Shown: in pieces, positions 52,328 through 60,978 of the stretch
Layout of the letters: the number at the start of each line of letters is the position of its first letter
Position numbering within the stretch: position 1 is the first letter of the stretch
Source: Coprobacillus cateniformis
Lineage (GTDB): Bacteria > Bacillota_I > Bacilli_A > Erysipelotrichales > Coprobacillaceae
NCBI RefSeq assembly: GCF_009767585.1
Contig: NZ_WSNW01000001.1
Span: 836,090-900,089, forward strand
Length of the DNA stretch: 64,000 nucleotides
Reading direction: 5' to 3'
Made by a program: the position numbers and the translations under genes
The notes under the pieces: model-generated
Databases searched by the model: none
Seen by the model: the letters and a program-made list of their open reading frames with translations, nothing else
What the model was told of the DNA's origin: nothing

Positions 52328-52702
52328 TTAATGTTTCTTTTTAGAAAGTTGCTGTTCTTTTAAAGCATTTGTCATTTCACTTAAATGTTCTTTTTCTTTG
52401 TTCAACTCTTCATACATTTCTTCAGTGTTTAATTTTTTATGTGGCTCTGCAACTTTTTCTTCACCAAATGTTTGCTTTAATGAATCTTCTGCTTCAACTA
52501 CCAATTTTTCTCTTAAAACCTCTAATGACTCATGTTTCTTTTCTTCTTCAACCTTCTTAGTTTCGATTTCTTTTTCTAATTCTTCTTTATCTAAAACGAC
52601 ATCATGACCTCTAAATGCCTCATCAGTCACTTCTTTGCCATCCTCAAAATGACTTTCATATGCCTCTTTAGCTTCATTAATAATTTGTTCTTGTGTTTTC
52701 AT
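52328..52702 (-). CDS. Highly charged coiled-coil protein, 124 aa
   Basis: An unrecognised, Glu/Lys-dominated helical protein without hydrophobic core segments, signal peptide or Cys. Residues about 35-65 (KEELEKEIETKKVEEEKKHE) and 90-124 are strong coiled-coil candidates, and the tail is basic (QQLSKKKH). It has its own ribosome binding site (AAGGAGAT) and terminator. It sits just downstream of rplQ, where the conserved ecfA1 would usually follow, so it is an insertion in the ancestral order. Confidence 0.7.
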   Translation of the reverse strand: MKTQEQIINEAKEAYESHFEDGKEVTDEAFRGHDVVLDKEELEKEIETKKVEEEKKHESLEVLREKLVVEAEDSLKQTFGEEKVAEPHKKLNTEEMYEELNKEKEHLSEMTNALKEQQLSKKKH

Positions 52703-52816
52703 ATATATCTCCTTCTTTCTTTTGACACTGTTATATTATTCTTATTTTCATAAAATGACCATACTTTTCTCACAAATAGAAATAACATTAACAAAATCAA
52801 TTGAAAGTATTGGCTA

Positions 52817-52841
52817 TTTTTGTTAAAAACGTTAACAAAAA
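52817..52841. promoter_or_regulatory. Palindrome between rplQ and the coiled-coil gene
   Basis: TTTTTGTTAA and TTAACAAAAA form a 10-bp inverted repeat (52817-52826 with 52832-52841) just after the rplQ terminator. It may be a second terminator hairpin or an operator for the coiled-coil gene. Confidence 0.45.
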
Positions 52842-52863
52842 AAGTGATGTATTATCATCACTT
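52836..52863 (-). terminator. Terminator of the ribosomal superoperon after rplQ
   Basis: An 8-bp stem AAGTGATG/CATCACTT (52842-52849 with 52856-52863) followed by seven T residues on the minus strand. Confidence 0.88.
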
Positions 52864-52874
52864 CAAATGTATTA

Positions 52875-53237
52875 TTAGAATAAACCAATAATAGCCATTG
52901 GTGCATTATCACCTTTACGATTATATGTTTTTAAAACACGAGTGTATCCACTACTTTTTTCTGCAAATTGAGGTGCAACCTCATCAAATAATTTTTGAAC
53001 TGCAGTTTTACCAGTTGCTGGATCTACAACATCTTGTAATATTTCAGCAGCTTGTCTTCTTGCATGTAAATCTCCACGTTTAGCTAAAGTGATTAATTCG
53101 TCAACGATTGAACGAACTTCTTTTGCTCTAGTTACTGTTGTTTCAATTTTTCCATACATGATAACATCTGTAGCTAAGTTACGTAACATTGCTTTTCTAT
53201 GAGATGATACACGCCCTAATTTTCTATTTTGTGCCAT
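52875..53237 (-). CDS. rplQ: 50S ribosomal protein L17
   Basis: 120 residues: KLGRVSSHRKAMLRNLATDV, KIETTVTRAKEVRSIVDELI, and the C-terminal GGYTRVLK-like SGYTRVLKTYNRKGDNAPMA. The last gene of the alpha operon, 33 nt after rpoA and ended by a strong terminator. Confidence 0.98.
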   Translation of the reverse strand: MAQNRKLGRVSSHRKAMLRNLATDVIMYGKIETTVTRAKEVRSIVDELITLAKRGDLHARRQAAEILQDVVDPATGKTAVQKLFDEVAPQFAEKSSGYTRVLKTYNRKGDNAPMAIIGLF

Positions 53238-53269
53238 AGATTAGTGCTCCTTCCAATATTTTCTTAGAA

Positions 53270-54214
53270 TTAATCGATAGGTTTAAACCCTAATCCTAAT
53301 TCCACTAATTTTTCTTTCACTTCTTTTAAAGATTTCTTACCTAAGTTTCTAACTTTAATCATATCGTCTTCACTCTTAGCAGCAAGTTCTTGAACTGTTT
53401 GAATACCAGCTCTCTTTAAGCAGTTATAAGAACGTACAGATAAATCTAACTCTTCAATTGTCATATCTAGTACTTTGTTACTTGTATCTTCTTCTGTTTC
53501 GCTCATAACTTCCATGTTCATAGCCATATCAGTTAATTCAACGAACATATTTAAGTGTTCCACTAAAATCTTAGCAGCTAATGCCAAAGCTTCATGTGGT
53601 TGAACTGATCCATCAGTTGTAATTTCTAAAGTCAATTGGTCATATTTTGCACTTTGACCAACACGTGTTGGTTCAGTTGCATATGCGACTTTTACGACTG
53701 GTGAATAGATTGAGTCAGTCGCAATTACACCGATAGTATTGATCAATTTCTTGTTTTGATCAGCACTCATGTATCCTCTATCTCTATGAGCATACATTTC
53801 CATATAGAAATGTGCTCCTTCAGCAACATGAGCGATTTCTAAGTCATTTGAAATCATTGTGACATTAGATGGACATTGAATATCAGCACCTGTTACAACA
53901 GCAGGTCCTTTCACATCAATAATCATTGTAACATCATCATCACCATCAATTGAAAATACCAACTTTTTGATATTTAAAATAATTGAAGTGACATCTTCTA
54001 CTACACCATCTACTGCTGAAAATTCATGGATGGCTCCTTGAACTTTCACAGCATGTACTGCACAACCTGGAATAGATGATAATAATACTCTACGCAATGA
54101 GTTTCCTAAAGTTGTTCCAAAACCTCTTTCTAATGGTTCGATGACAAACTTACCATAGTTATCACTTTCATCATATTCAGCGACATTAAAATTTGCTTTT
54201 TCAAACTTTTGCAT
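53270..54214 (-). CDS. rpoA: RNA polymerase alpha subunit
   Basis: 314 residues with both domains. The N-terminal assembly domain has FVIEPLERGFGTTLGNSLRR and LLSSIPGCAVHAVKVQGAIH; the C-terminal DNA- and activator-binding domain has ELDLSVRSYNCLKRAGIQTV and VRNLGKKSLKEVKEKL. The GAGGAGGG site selects the ATG at 54214 (MQKFEKAN); the upstream ATG at 54229 lies in the ribosome binding site. Confidence 0.98.
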   Translation of the reverse strand: MQKFEKANFNVAEYDESDNYGKFVIEPLERGFGTTLGNSLRRVLLSSIPGCAVHAVKVQGAIHEFSAVDGVVEDVTSIILNIKKLVFSIDGDDDVTMIIDVKGPAVVTGADIQCPSNVTMISNDLEIAHVAEGAHFYMEMYAHRDRGYMSADQNKKLINTIGVIATDSIYSPVVKVAYATEPTRVGQSAKYDQLTLEITTDGSVQPHEALALAAKILVEHLNMFVELTDMAMNMEVMSETEEDTSNKVLDMTIEELDLSVRSYNCLKRAGIQTVQELAAKSEDDMIKVRNLGKKSLKEVKEKLVELGLGFKPID

Positions 54215-54255
54215 TATTTCCCTCCTCACTTAGAAATAAATACTTGTTTACTTCA

Positions 54256-54651
54256 TTATCCACGAGGACGTTTTGGTGGACGACACCCGTTATGTGGAAT
54301 TGGTGTTACATCATTAATTGCTGTAACTTCTAATCCAGCAGCTTGTAAAGCTCTTACAGCAGCTTCACGTCCTGGACCAGGACCTTTTACACATACTTCT
54401 ACAGATTTCATACCATGATCCATAGATGCTTTAGCAGCAGCTTCAGCAGCCATTTGAGCTGCATATGGAGTTGACTTTCTTGAACCTTTAAATCCAAGAG
54501 CACCAGCACTAGACCAAGTCAAAACATTACCATGTTCATCAGTTACAGTAACAATAGTGTTATTGAAAGTTGAATGTACATGTGCGACACCTTTTGCTAT
54601 ATTCTTCTTAACGCGTCTTTTACCACGAGTATTTGTTTTTGCTTTTGCCAT
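54256..54651 (-). CDS. rpsK: 30S ribosomal protein S11
   Basis: 131 residues, full length: GVAHVHSTFNNTIVTVTDEH, SAGALGFKGSRKSTPYAAQM, and the C-terminal DVTPIPHNGCRPPKRPRG. A platform protein near the E/P sites. It lies between rpsM and rpoA as in other Firmicutes. Confidence 0.98.
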   Translation of the reverse strand: MAKAKTNTRGKRRVKKNIAKGVAHVHSTFNNTIVTVTDEHGNVLTWSSAGALGFKGSRKSTPYAAQMAAEAAAKASMDHGMKSVEVCVKGPGPGREAAVRALQAAGLEVTAINDVTPIPHNGCRPPKRPRG

Positions 54652-54665
54652 TTTCGTTCAACCTC

Positions 54666-55031
54666 CTATTTCTTCTTACCAGCAATTGGACGAGCTTTAC
54701 CCTTACGAGTACGAGCATTAGTTTTTGTTTTTTGTCCACGAACTGGAAGTCCTTTACGATGACGAATTCCTCTATAGCTACCGATTTCCATTAAACGTTT
54801 AATGTTTAATGCAGTATCTCTACGAAGGTCTCCTTCAACTTTAAATTTTTCTACTTCTTTTCTAATTTTTCCTTCTTCTTCTTCAGTTAAATCTTTAACT
54901 CTTGTATCTTCACTGATTCCAGTAGCTTCACAGATTTTTTTAGCTGTAGTTGCTCCAATACCATAGATATAAGTTAAAGAAACTACCACACGTTTATCAC
55001 GTGGGATATCAACACCTGCTATACGAGCCAT
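54666..55031 (-). CDS. rpsM: 30S ribosomal protein S13
   Basis: 121 residues: ARIAGVDIPRDKRVVVSLTY, YGIGATTAKKICEATGI, and the basic tail RHRKGLPVRGQKTKTNARTR. A head protein contacting the large subunit and tRNA. It begins 16 nt after rpmJ. Confidence 0.98.
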   Translation of the reverse strand: MARIAGVDIPRDKRVVVSLTYIYGIGATTAKKICEATGISEDTRVKDLTEEEEGKIRKEVEKFKVEGDLRRDTALNIKRLMEIGSYRGIRHRKGLPVRGQKTKTNARTRKGKARPIAGKKK

Positions 55032-55047
55032 GTTTTACTTCCTCCTA

Positions 55048-55161
55048 TTAACCTTGTCTTTGTTTATGTTTAGGGTTTTCACAGATTACCATTACTTTAC
55101 CCTTACGTTTAATTACTCTGCATTTGTCACAGATTGGTTTTACAGATGGTCTTACTTTCAT
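55048..55161 (-). CDS. rpmJ: 50S ribosomal protein L36
   Basis: A 37-residue gene, easily missed because of its size: MKVRPSVKPICDKCRVIKRK then GKVMVICENPKHKQRQG. It has the zinc set CxxC, C and H, so it is the zinc-binding (C+) form. An AAAGGAGG site lies upstream. Its position between infA and rpsM is canonical. Confidence 0.97.
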   Translation of the reverse strand: MKVRPSVKPICDKCRVIKRKGKVMVICENPKHKQRQG

Positions 55162-55191
55162 CTTAATCTTTACCTCCTTTTGGAAGATTTC

Positions 55192-55413
55192 CTATTTATG
55201 TCTAAATGTAATTCGCCCACGTGTTAAATCATATGGAGAAATTTCTACGGTTACTTTATCCCCCGGTAAAATGCGAATGTAATTCATACGGATTTTACCA
55301 GAAACGTGAGCCAGGATAACCGCTCCATTTGCCAACTCTACTTGGAACATTGCATTTGGTAATGTTTCTAGCACAGTTGCTTCTACTTCAATAACGTCAT
55401 CTTTTTTTGCCAT
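55192..55413 (-). CDS. infA: Translation initiation factor IF-1
   Basis: 73 residues forming an OB-fold: KKDDVIEVEATVLETLPNAM, QVELANGAVILAHVSGKIRM and GDKVTVEISPYDLTRGRITF. It binds the ribosomal A site during initiation. It lies between map and rpmJ; the small KOW-protein gene found here in some relatives is absent. Confidence 0.98.
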   Translation of the reverse strand: MAKKDDVIEVEATVLETLPNAMFQVELANGAVILAHVSGKIRMNYIRILPGDKVTVEISPYDLTRGRITFRHK

Positions 55414-55430
55414 TGATTATAAACTCCCTT

Positions 55431-56177
55431 TTAAAGTTTTGTCAAAATCTCATACCCATCACTTGTAATCACGATAGTATGTTCATAGTGAGCTGCAAGA
55501 GATCGATCTCTCGTGACAACAGTCCAATCATCATCTAAGACATCTGTTTCACATCTCCCTAAATGAGCCATTGGCTCAATTGCAAGAGCCATTCCCTCTT
55601 TTAATCTAGGTCCTCTGCCAGGTGCACCATAATTTGGAACAGCTGGATCTTCATGAACTTGGCTGCCAATTCCATGACCAGTATAATCACGTGGTGTTGA
55701 ACACCCATGACTTTCTAGATATATTTGTACAGCATGAGATATATCTGATAAACGATTGCCAGGTTTGACTTGAGCAAGACCTGCATATAGCGATTCTTCT
55801 GTCACTTTCATCAAATGAGCAGCATCTTCACTAATCTGACCAACAGCATATGTCCAAGCACTATCGCCATGATAGCCTTTATAACATGCGCCTACATCTA
55901 CTGAAATAATATCTCCTTCTCTTAACTTTGTATTATCTGGAATCCCATGAACAACAACTTCATTTATAGAAGTACATACTGCTCCCGGAAAACCATATAA
56001 ATTAAGAAATGAAGGTGTGGCCCCAGCATCACGAATAATCTTTTCACAGAATACATTAATATCTTGAGTTGTAACTCCAGGCTTAATATAATCCTTCAAG
56101 TGATCATGAACAAGTGCTACAATACGACCAGCTTCTCTCATTAATTCAATTTCTCTTTGGTCCTTTGTTACAATCAT
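55431..56177 (-). CDS. map: Methionine aminopeptidase, type I
   Basis: 248 residues with all metal-ligand motifs: the Asp pair in DVGACYKGYHGDSAWTY, the His in TGHGIGSQVHEDPAVPNYG, the Glu in AIEPMAHLG and the Glu in YEHTIVITSDGYEIL. It removes initiator methionine from new proteins. Its start overlaps the adk stop by one base (TAATG), indicating coupled translation. Confidence 0.98.
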   Translation of the reverse strand: MIVTKDQREIELMREAGRIVALVHDHLKDYIKPGVTTQDINVFCEKIIRDAGATPSFLNLYGFPGAVCTSINEVVVHGIPDNTKLREGDIISVDVGACYKGYHGDSAWTYAVGQISEDAAHLMKVTEESLYAGLAQVKPGNRLSDISHAVQIYLESHGCSTPRDYTGHGIGSQVHEDPAVPNYGAPGRGPRLKEGMALAIEPMAHLGRCETDVLDDDWTVVTRDRSLAAHYEHTIVITSDGYEILTKL

Positions 56178-56824
56178 TATTTACCCTCCAAGCTTTTTTC
56201 AATGCTTTTAAAGACGTCTTCCATAGGTTGGTCACCATTAATATTAATGATTGTCCCTTTCATTGTATAATAATCAATCAAAGGTTTTGTTTGTTTGTTA
56301 TAAGTATCAAGTCTGATTGTGACAGCTTCTTCGCTCTCATCTTCTCTTTGATACAATTCTCCACCACATTTATCACATACACCTTCAACTTTAGGTGGAT
56401 TGAACTCTACGTGGAATGTTGCCCCACACTCTTTACATGTTCTTCTTCCAGATAATCTTTTAACAAGTTTATCTTGAGGAATATCTAAATTAATAATTGC
56501 ATCAATTGTAAAGTCGAATTCTTTTTCAATACTTTCAAGCTCTCTTGCTTGAACGATTGTTCTTGGGAAACCGTCTAAGATAAATCCATTTTCAAATGTA
56601 TTCTCTTTCAAGTATTCCCTTACCATTTCAATTGTATAATCGTCTGGTACAAGGTGCCCAAATTGCATAAAATATTTTGCAATAACACCATATTTTGTTT
56701 GTTCACTTAATGCTTTTCTGAATAAGTCTCCAGTAGATATTTGTGTCAAACCAAACTTATTAACAAGTTTGTCAGCTTGAGTCCCTTTACCAGCACCAGG
56801 AGGCCCCATTAAAATAATGTTCAT
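56177..56824 (-). CDS. adk: Adenylate kinase
   Basis: 215 residues: P-loop ILMGPPGAGKGTQADKL, LDGFPRTIVQA, and a zinc-type LID with CKECG and CDKCG flanking the FHVEFNPP segment, the long Gram-positive form. It balances ATP, ADP and AMP. The AGGAGTG site selects the ATG at 56824; the frame to 56866 overlaps secY. It lies between secY and map as usual. Confidence 0.98.
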   Translation of the reverse strand: MNIILMGPPGAGKGTQADKLVNKFGLTQISTGDLFRKALSEQTKYGVIAKYFMQFGHLVPDDYTIEMVREYLKENTFENGFILDGFPRTIVQARELESIEKEFDFTIDAIINLDIPQDKLVKRLSGRRTCKECGATFHVEFNPPKVEGVCDKCGGELYQREDESEEAVTIRLDTYNKQTKPLIDYYTMKGTIININGDQPMEDVFKSIEKSLEGK

Positions 56825-56846
56825 GTTCACACACTCCTTTATTATA

Positions 56847-58148
56847 CTATTTTCTAATGTAACCATGATACTCTTTACGAGTAATCAATGTTTTAATTTG
56901 TTTTGTTGTTTCCAAAGCAACACCAGTAATGATAATTAATCCTGTTCCACCTAATGTCAATGCAGCATTAGATGTTTGTGACCAAATAACTGGAGTCATA
57001 ATTGGGATAGCAGCAATAATCACTAAGAAAATTGATCCTACAACAGTAACTCTATTTAAAACTGTGCTAATGAACTTTTCAGTATCTAACCCAGTTCTTA
57101 CACCAGGAATAGCACCACCATTCTTTTTTAAATCTTCACTAATTTTATGTGAATCAATTTGTAAATTAGAATAGAAGAATGCAAATAACACAATCATAAC
57201 GAGATATAAGCAAAAACCTACTGGTTCTTGATAATTTAAAATTGAATCAATTGTTTTTGTAGTATTATTTTGAGCCATAAAACTGATAATTGTTCTTGGA
57301 GCAGCCAACACTGATGAAGCAAAGATAACTGGTAACACACCTGAACTATTAATTTTAATAGGCATATGTGTTGAGTCTTTTGTTCTCATTGTTGTATTAG
57401 AGTTTGTTGCATACATAATTGGTATTTTGCGAACAGCACCTTCATTGAAAACAACGAAGATAATAATTGCTAAATACACAATCACAAATAGCACATACCA
57501 TAAGATACCAAGAACCATTGTCTGAGTTCCTTTATCAAAAGCAACTAAACTATTAAATGTAGAAATAAAGTTTGCTGGTAAGCTTGAAACAATTCCAGTA
57601 AAAATTAACAATGATGTACCATTTCCGATTCCCTTTTGAGTAATTTGATCACCAATCCACATTGCTAACATACTTCCTGCCATCATAACAACAATGACAT
57701 AAGCGTAAGTCCAAACTGATGATGAATTCAAAATATTATACATATTATCATACGCATATGTTAATGAACCACCTTGAACAGCTGCTAAGATTAAAGTTAC
57801 ATAACGTGTAACTTTATCTTTTTTCTTCTTTCCAGTATTCCCCTCTTTTTGCCATTGCGCAAGAACAGGAATAACATCCATAGACAATAATTCAATAATA
57901 ATAGATGCTGTAATATAAGGAGAAACTCCTAGTGAAAAGATTGAAAATCTTTCAAGCATCCCACCACCAAGCATGTTCATAATTCCCAAGATGCCAGTAT
58001 TTGTAGCTCCAGCTGTTAATGCATCAGCATTAATAGAAGGAATTGTAATAGCAGCACCTAAACGGAATACAAACAACATACCTAATGTAAAGATAATTCT
58101 ACGACGTAATTCACCTTTTTTAAAAACATTCTTAAAAAAGTTTAACAT
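56847..58148 (-). CDS. secY: Preprotein translocase subunit SecY
   Basis: 433 residues, about ten membrane helices, with NVFKKGELRRRIIFTLGMLF at the N-terminus, the plug-region GGGMLERFSIFSLGVSPYIT, the cytosolic loop KIPIMYATNSNTTMR and GAAIPGVRTGLDTEKFISTV (here GGAIPGVRTG). It forms the protein-conducting channel with SecE and SecG. It begins 1 nt after the rplO stop. Confidence 0.98.
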   Translation of the reverse strand: MLNFFKNVFKKGELRRRIIFTLGMLFVFRLGAAITIPSINADALTAGATNTGILGIMNMLGGGMLERFSIFSLGVSPYITASIIIELLSMDVIPVLAQWQKEGNTGKKKKDKVTRYVTLILAAVQGGSLTYAYDNMYNILNSSSVWTYAYVIVVMMAGSMLAMWIGDQITQKGIGNGTSLLIFTGIVSSLPANFISTFNSLVAFDKGTQTMVLGILWYVLFVIVYLAIIIFVVFNEGAVRKIPIMYATNSNTTMRTKDSTHMPIKINSSGVLPVIFASSVLAAPRTIISFMAQNNTTKTIDSILNYQEPVGFCLYLVMIVLFAFFYSNLQIDSHKISEDLKKNGGAIPGVRTGLDTEKFISTVLNRVTVVGSIFLVIIAAIPIMTPVIWSQTSNAALTLGGTGLIIITGVALETTKQIKTLITRKEYHGYIRK

Positions 58149-58149
58149 C

Positions 58150-58590
58150 TTAGATCACCTCAGTTTTTCCACCTGCAGCTTCAATAGCAGCAACAGCTGA
58201 CTTAGAGAATTTGTGTGCTTTAACAGTTAAAGCAACTTTTAATTCACCGTTACCTAAAACTTTTAAACCATCCAATTCCTTTTTAATTAATCCACATTCC
58301 ATTAATGCAGCAGTATCTACAACAGCTCCTGCTTCAAATTTATTTAAATCCTCAACGTTAACGATTGCATATTCAACTCTATTAAAGTTTGTGAAACCAC
58401 GTTTTGGTAAACGCATGAATAATGGAGTTTGTCCACCTTCAAATCCAGGTTTCTTTCCACCACCAGCTCTTGCCTTTTGACCTTTTTGTCCTTTACCAGC
58501 AGTTTTACCAGTACCAGAACTTGTTCCACGACCAATACGCTTTCTTTCTTTACGCGCACCTTCTGTATATTGTAATTCGTGTAGCTTCAT
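58150..58590 (-). CDS. rplO: 50S ribosomal protein L15
   Basis: 146 residues: KLHELQYTEGARKERKRIGR, GTSSGTGKTAGKGQKGQKAR, GFEGGQTPLFMRLPKRGF and a C-terminal KFSKSAVAAIEAAGGKTEVI. The glycine/lysine-rich N-terminal extension reaches into 23S rRNA. It precedes secY as in all spc operons. Confidence 0.98.
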   Translation of the reverse strand: MKLHELQYTEGARKERKRIGRGTSSGTGKTAGKGQKGQKARAGGGKKPGFEGGQTPLFMRLPKRGFTNFNRVEYAIVNVEDLNKFEAGAVVDTAALMECGLIKKELDGLKVLGNGELKVALTVKAHKFSKSAVAAIEAAGGKTEVI

Positions 58591-58604
58591 GTTTTTTACA
58601 CCTC

Positions 58605-58796
58605 CTACTTACTTTCTTCGATTTTAACAAGGTGTCCTACAGTTTTAATCATACCTTGAATAAATTCATTGTTGACTTTTTCAACTGATTTGTTCATTTT
58701 TGTTAAACCTAACGCTTTAAGAGTATCCTTTTGATTCTTTTTTGCACCAATTGGACTTTTTACAAGCGTAATGATAACTTTTTCTTCTTTTGCCAT
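58605..58796 (-). CDS. rpmD: 50S ribosomal protein L30
   Basis: 63 residues: VIITLVKSPIGAKKNQKDTL then KALGLTKMNKSVEKVNNEFI, ending QGMIKTVGHLVKIEESK. The fold and length match bacterial L30. It lies between rpsE and rplO with its own ribosome binding site. Confidence 0.97.
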   Translation of the reverse strand: MAKEEKVIITLVKSPIGAKKNQKDTLKALGLTKMNKSVEKVNNEFIQGMIKTVGHLVKIEESK

Positions 58797-58810
58797 TTCT
58801 TACGCTCCTC

Positions 58811-59377
58811 CTATCCGTAAATTTCTTCGATTTTTTTATCTCTCAATTCTGCAACTTGTTTAGCAGTTTTTAATGATGCTAATCCTTCCATAGTTGCACG
58901 AACCATGTTGATTGGAGTTCTAGATCCAAGTGATTTAGATAAGATATCTGAATATCCAGCTAATTCAACAACAGCACGAACTGGTCCACCAGCAATGATT
59001 CCAGTACCTTGAGATGCAGGTCTTAAGAATACATTTCCTGAACCAAACATACCATTCACTTCATGAGGAATAGTTCCATGAACCATAGGTACATTGATTA
59101 CATTTCTCTTAGCTGCTTCAGATGCTTTTCTAATAGCATCAGGTACTTCGTTTGCTTTACCAGTTCCGAATCCAACACGTCCCTTTCTATCACCAATAAC
59201 AACTAATGCTGCAAAGCGGAATTTACGTCCACCTTTTACAACTTTAGTAACACGGTTAATAGTAACAACACGTTCTTCGAATTCTTTTTCAACTTTAGGT
59301 CCGTTATTTCTTCTAGGACCGTTTTTTCTAGGTCCATTTCTTCTTGGCCCATTTTCTCTTGGTTTACGTTGTTCCAT
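58811..59377 (-). CDS. rpsE: 30S ribosomal protein S5 with basic N-terminal extension
   Basis: 188 residues, longer than the usual about 165. Residues 1-30 are a low-complexity Arg/Asn/Gly/Pro repeat (RENGPRRNGPRKNGPRRNNG). The S5 core follows: VTINRVTKVVKGGRKFRFAA, VGFGTGKANEVPDAIRKA, and GTGIIAGGPVRAVVELAGY. S5 sits at the mRNA entry channel and affects accuracy. The ATG at 59377 is the only start with a site, so the extension is translated. Confidence 0.97.
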   Translation of the reverse strand: MEQRKPRENGPRRNGPRKNGPRRNNGPKVEKEFEERVVTINRVTKVVKGGRKFRFAALVVIGDRKGRVGFGTGKANEVPDAIRKASEAAKRNVINVPMVHGTIPHEVNGMFGSGNVFLRPASQGTGIIAGGPVRAVVELAGYSDILSKSLGSRTPINMVRATMEGLASLKTAKQVAELRDKKIEEIYG

Positions 59378-59391
59378 TCTTTAACCTCCTA

Positions 59392-59748
59392 TTAGAATTT
59401 CAATCCAGCTTCTCTAGCAGCTTCAGCTAGTGCTTTCACACGACCATGATAGATGTATCCTCCACGATCGAATACTACATTTTCAATATTTTTTGCGATT
59501 GCTCTTTTAGCGATTTCTTTACCAACTTGAGTAGCAGCTTCTACATTTCCACCTTTTGCTAGTTTCATATCTACTGAAGATGCAGCAACTAAAGTTACTC
59601 CATTAACATCATCAATGATTTGTGCATGGATATGAGAGCTTGAACGGAATACATTTAAACGAGGACATTCAGGAGTTCCACTAATTTTGTTACGAACTCT
59701 TGCATGACGTTTAAGACGTAAATCGTTTCTTGACATAGTTTTAGCCAT
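59392..59748 (-). CDS. rplR: 50S ribosomal protein L18
   Basis: 118 residues: RLKRHARVRNKISGTPECPR, LNVFRSSSHIHAQIIDD, and the closing FDRGGYIYHGRVKALAEAAR. It binds 5S rRNA. Located between rplF and rpsE. Confidence 0.98.
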   Translation of the reverse strand: MAKTMSRNDLRLKRHARVRNKISGTPECPRLNVFRSSSHIHAQIIDDVNGVTLVAASSVDMKLAKGGNVEAATQVGKEIAKRAIAKNIENVVFDRGGYIYHGRVKALAEAAREAGLKF

Positions 59749-59777
59749 GATTAATAGCTCCTTCCTTTAAATATTAA

Positions 59778-60323
59778 CTACTTCTTACCAGCAGTTTTAC
59801 CTTCTTTTCTAATAATTCTTTCATCAACGTATTTGATACCTTTTCCTTTATAAGGTTCAGGTTTCTTAACAGCTCTAATTCTTGCAGCGATTTCTCCAAC
59901 TCTTTCTTTAGAAATCCCAGAAACTTTAATAGTTGTTTGAGTAGGAGTTTCAATTTTAACTCCTTCTTCACCTTCGATTTCAACTTGATGAGAATATCCT
60001 ACATTTAATACTAATTTATTTCCTTGCATAGCACCACGGTACCCAATACCAACGATTTCTAAATTCTTTTCGTATCCATTGTGTACACCTTCGATCATAT
60101 TTGCAAGTAATGCTCTTGTTGTACCATGTAATTGTTTAACAGCTTTTTGTTCACTTGTTCTGCTTACTTTAATTTCAGTTCCATCCATCTCTACTTTGAT
60201 TAATGGTGAAAACTGTCTGACTAAAGTCCCTTTTGAACCTGTTACTGTAATTGTGTTATCATTTGCAATTTCCACTTTTACACCTTCAGGTACATTGATA
60301 ATTTTATTACCTACACGAGACAT
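59778..60323 (-). CDS. rplF: 50S ribosomal protein L6
   Basis: 181 residues: SRVGNKIINVPEGVKVEIAN, the LHGTTRALLANMIEGVHNGY helix, and the C-terminal signature PEPYKGKGIKYVDERIIRKE. It lies near the GTPase-associated centre of the large subunit. Confidence 0.98.
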   Translation of the reverse strand: MSRVGNKIINVPEGVKVEIANDNTITVTGSKGTLVRQFSPLIKVEMDGTEIKVSRTSEQKAVKQLHGTTRALLANMIEGVHNGYEKNLEIVGIGYRGAMQGNKLVLNVGYSHQVEIEGEEGVKIETPTQTTIKVSGISKERVGEIAARIRAVKKPEPYKGKGIKYVDERIIRKEGKTAGKK

Positions 60324-60352
60324 CAGTTACACCTCCTGTTTAATTTTTTTTA

Positions 60353-60745
60353 TTACCAGATATATGCTAATACTTCTCCACCAACTTGTTTAGCTCTTGC
60401 TTCTTTATCAGTCATAAGCCCTTGAGAAGTTGATAATACAACGATTCCTAATCCATTTAATACTTTAGGGATTTCGTTTACTTTTGCATATTGACGTAAA
60501 CCAGGTTTAGATACTCTCTTCAATCCTGTGATTACTCTTTCATTACCTTTGTATTTTAAAGTGATAACGATGTTTTTGATAACACCTTCGCCTTCAACTT
60601 TATATCCTTTAATAAATCCTTCGTTTTTCAAAATTTCAGCTAAGTCTGCTTTTAATTTTGATGCTGGAATAACAACTTCTGCATGACGTTGTTGATTAGC
60701 ATTACGAATTCTTGTTAACATATCTGCGATTGGATCTGTAACCAT
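60353..60745 (-). CDS. rpsH: 30S ribosomal protein S8
   Basis: 130 residues: VTDPIADMLTRIRNANQQRH, RVITGLKRVSKPGLRQYAK, and IVVLSTSQGLMTDKEARAKQ ending GGEVLAYIW. It binds helix 21 of 16S rRNA and is the spc operon autoregulator in some bacteria. Confidence 0.98.
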   Translation of the reverse strand: MVTDPIADMLTRIRNANQQRHAEVVIPASKLKADLAEILKNEGFIKGYKVEGEGVIKNIVITLKYKGNERVITGLKRVSKPGLRQYAKVNEIPKVLNGLGIVVLSTSQGLMTDKEARAKQVGGEVLAYIW

Positions 60746-60778
60746 TCACATGTCCTCCTTCCATTTGGGATTATTTGT

Positions 60779-60964
60779 TTACCAACTAGCTTTCTTTACT
60801 CCAGGAATTTCACCTTTATAAGCTAATTCTCTGAAACAAATACGGCATAATTTGAATTTTTTAATTACTGAATGTGGACGTCCACAACGTTCGCATCTTG
60901 TATACTCACGAACTTTGTATTTCTGAGGACGTTGTTGTTTAACTTTCATTGATGTTTTAGCCAT
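60779..60964 (-). CDS. rpsN: 30S ribosomal protein S14, type Z
   Basis: 61 residues, the short zinc-binding form: CERCGRPHSVIKKFKLCRIC supplies both CxxC pairs, ending ELAYKGEIPGVKKASW. The short Zn form inside the spc operon is typical of Firmicutes. Confidence 0.98.
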   Translation of the reverse strand: MAKTSMKVKQQRPQKYKVREYTRCERCGRPHSVIKKFKLCRICFRELAYKGEIPGVKKASW

Positions 60965-60978
60965 TAATTAAGTCCTCC

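Noticed and set aside
58344..58559. A 71-residue open frame inside rplO
   Set aside because: An out-of-frame shadow of the Gly/Lys-rich L15 N-terminus.
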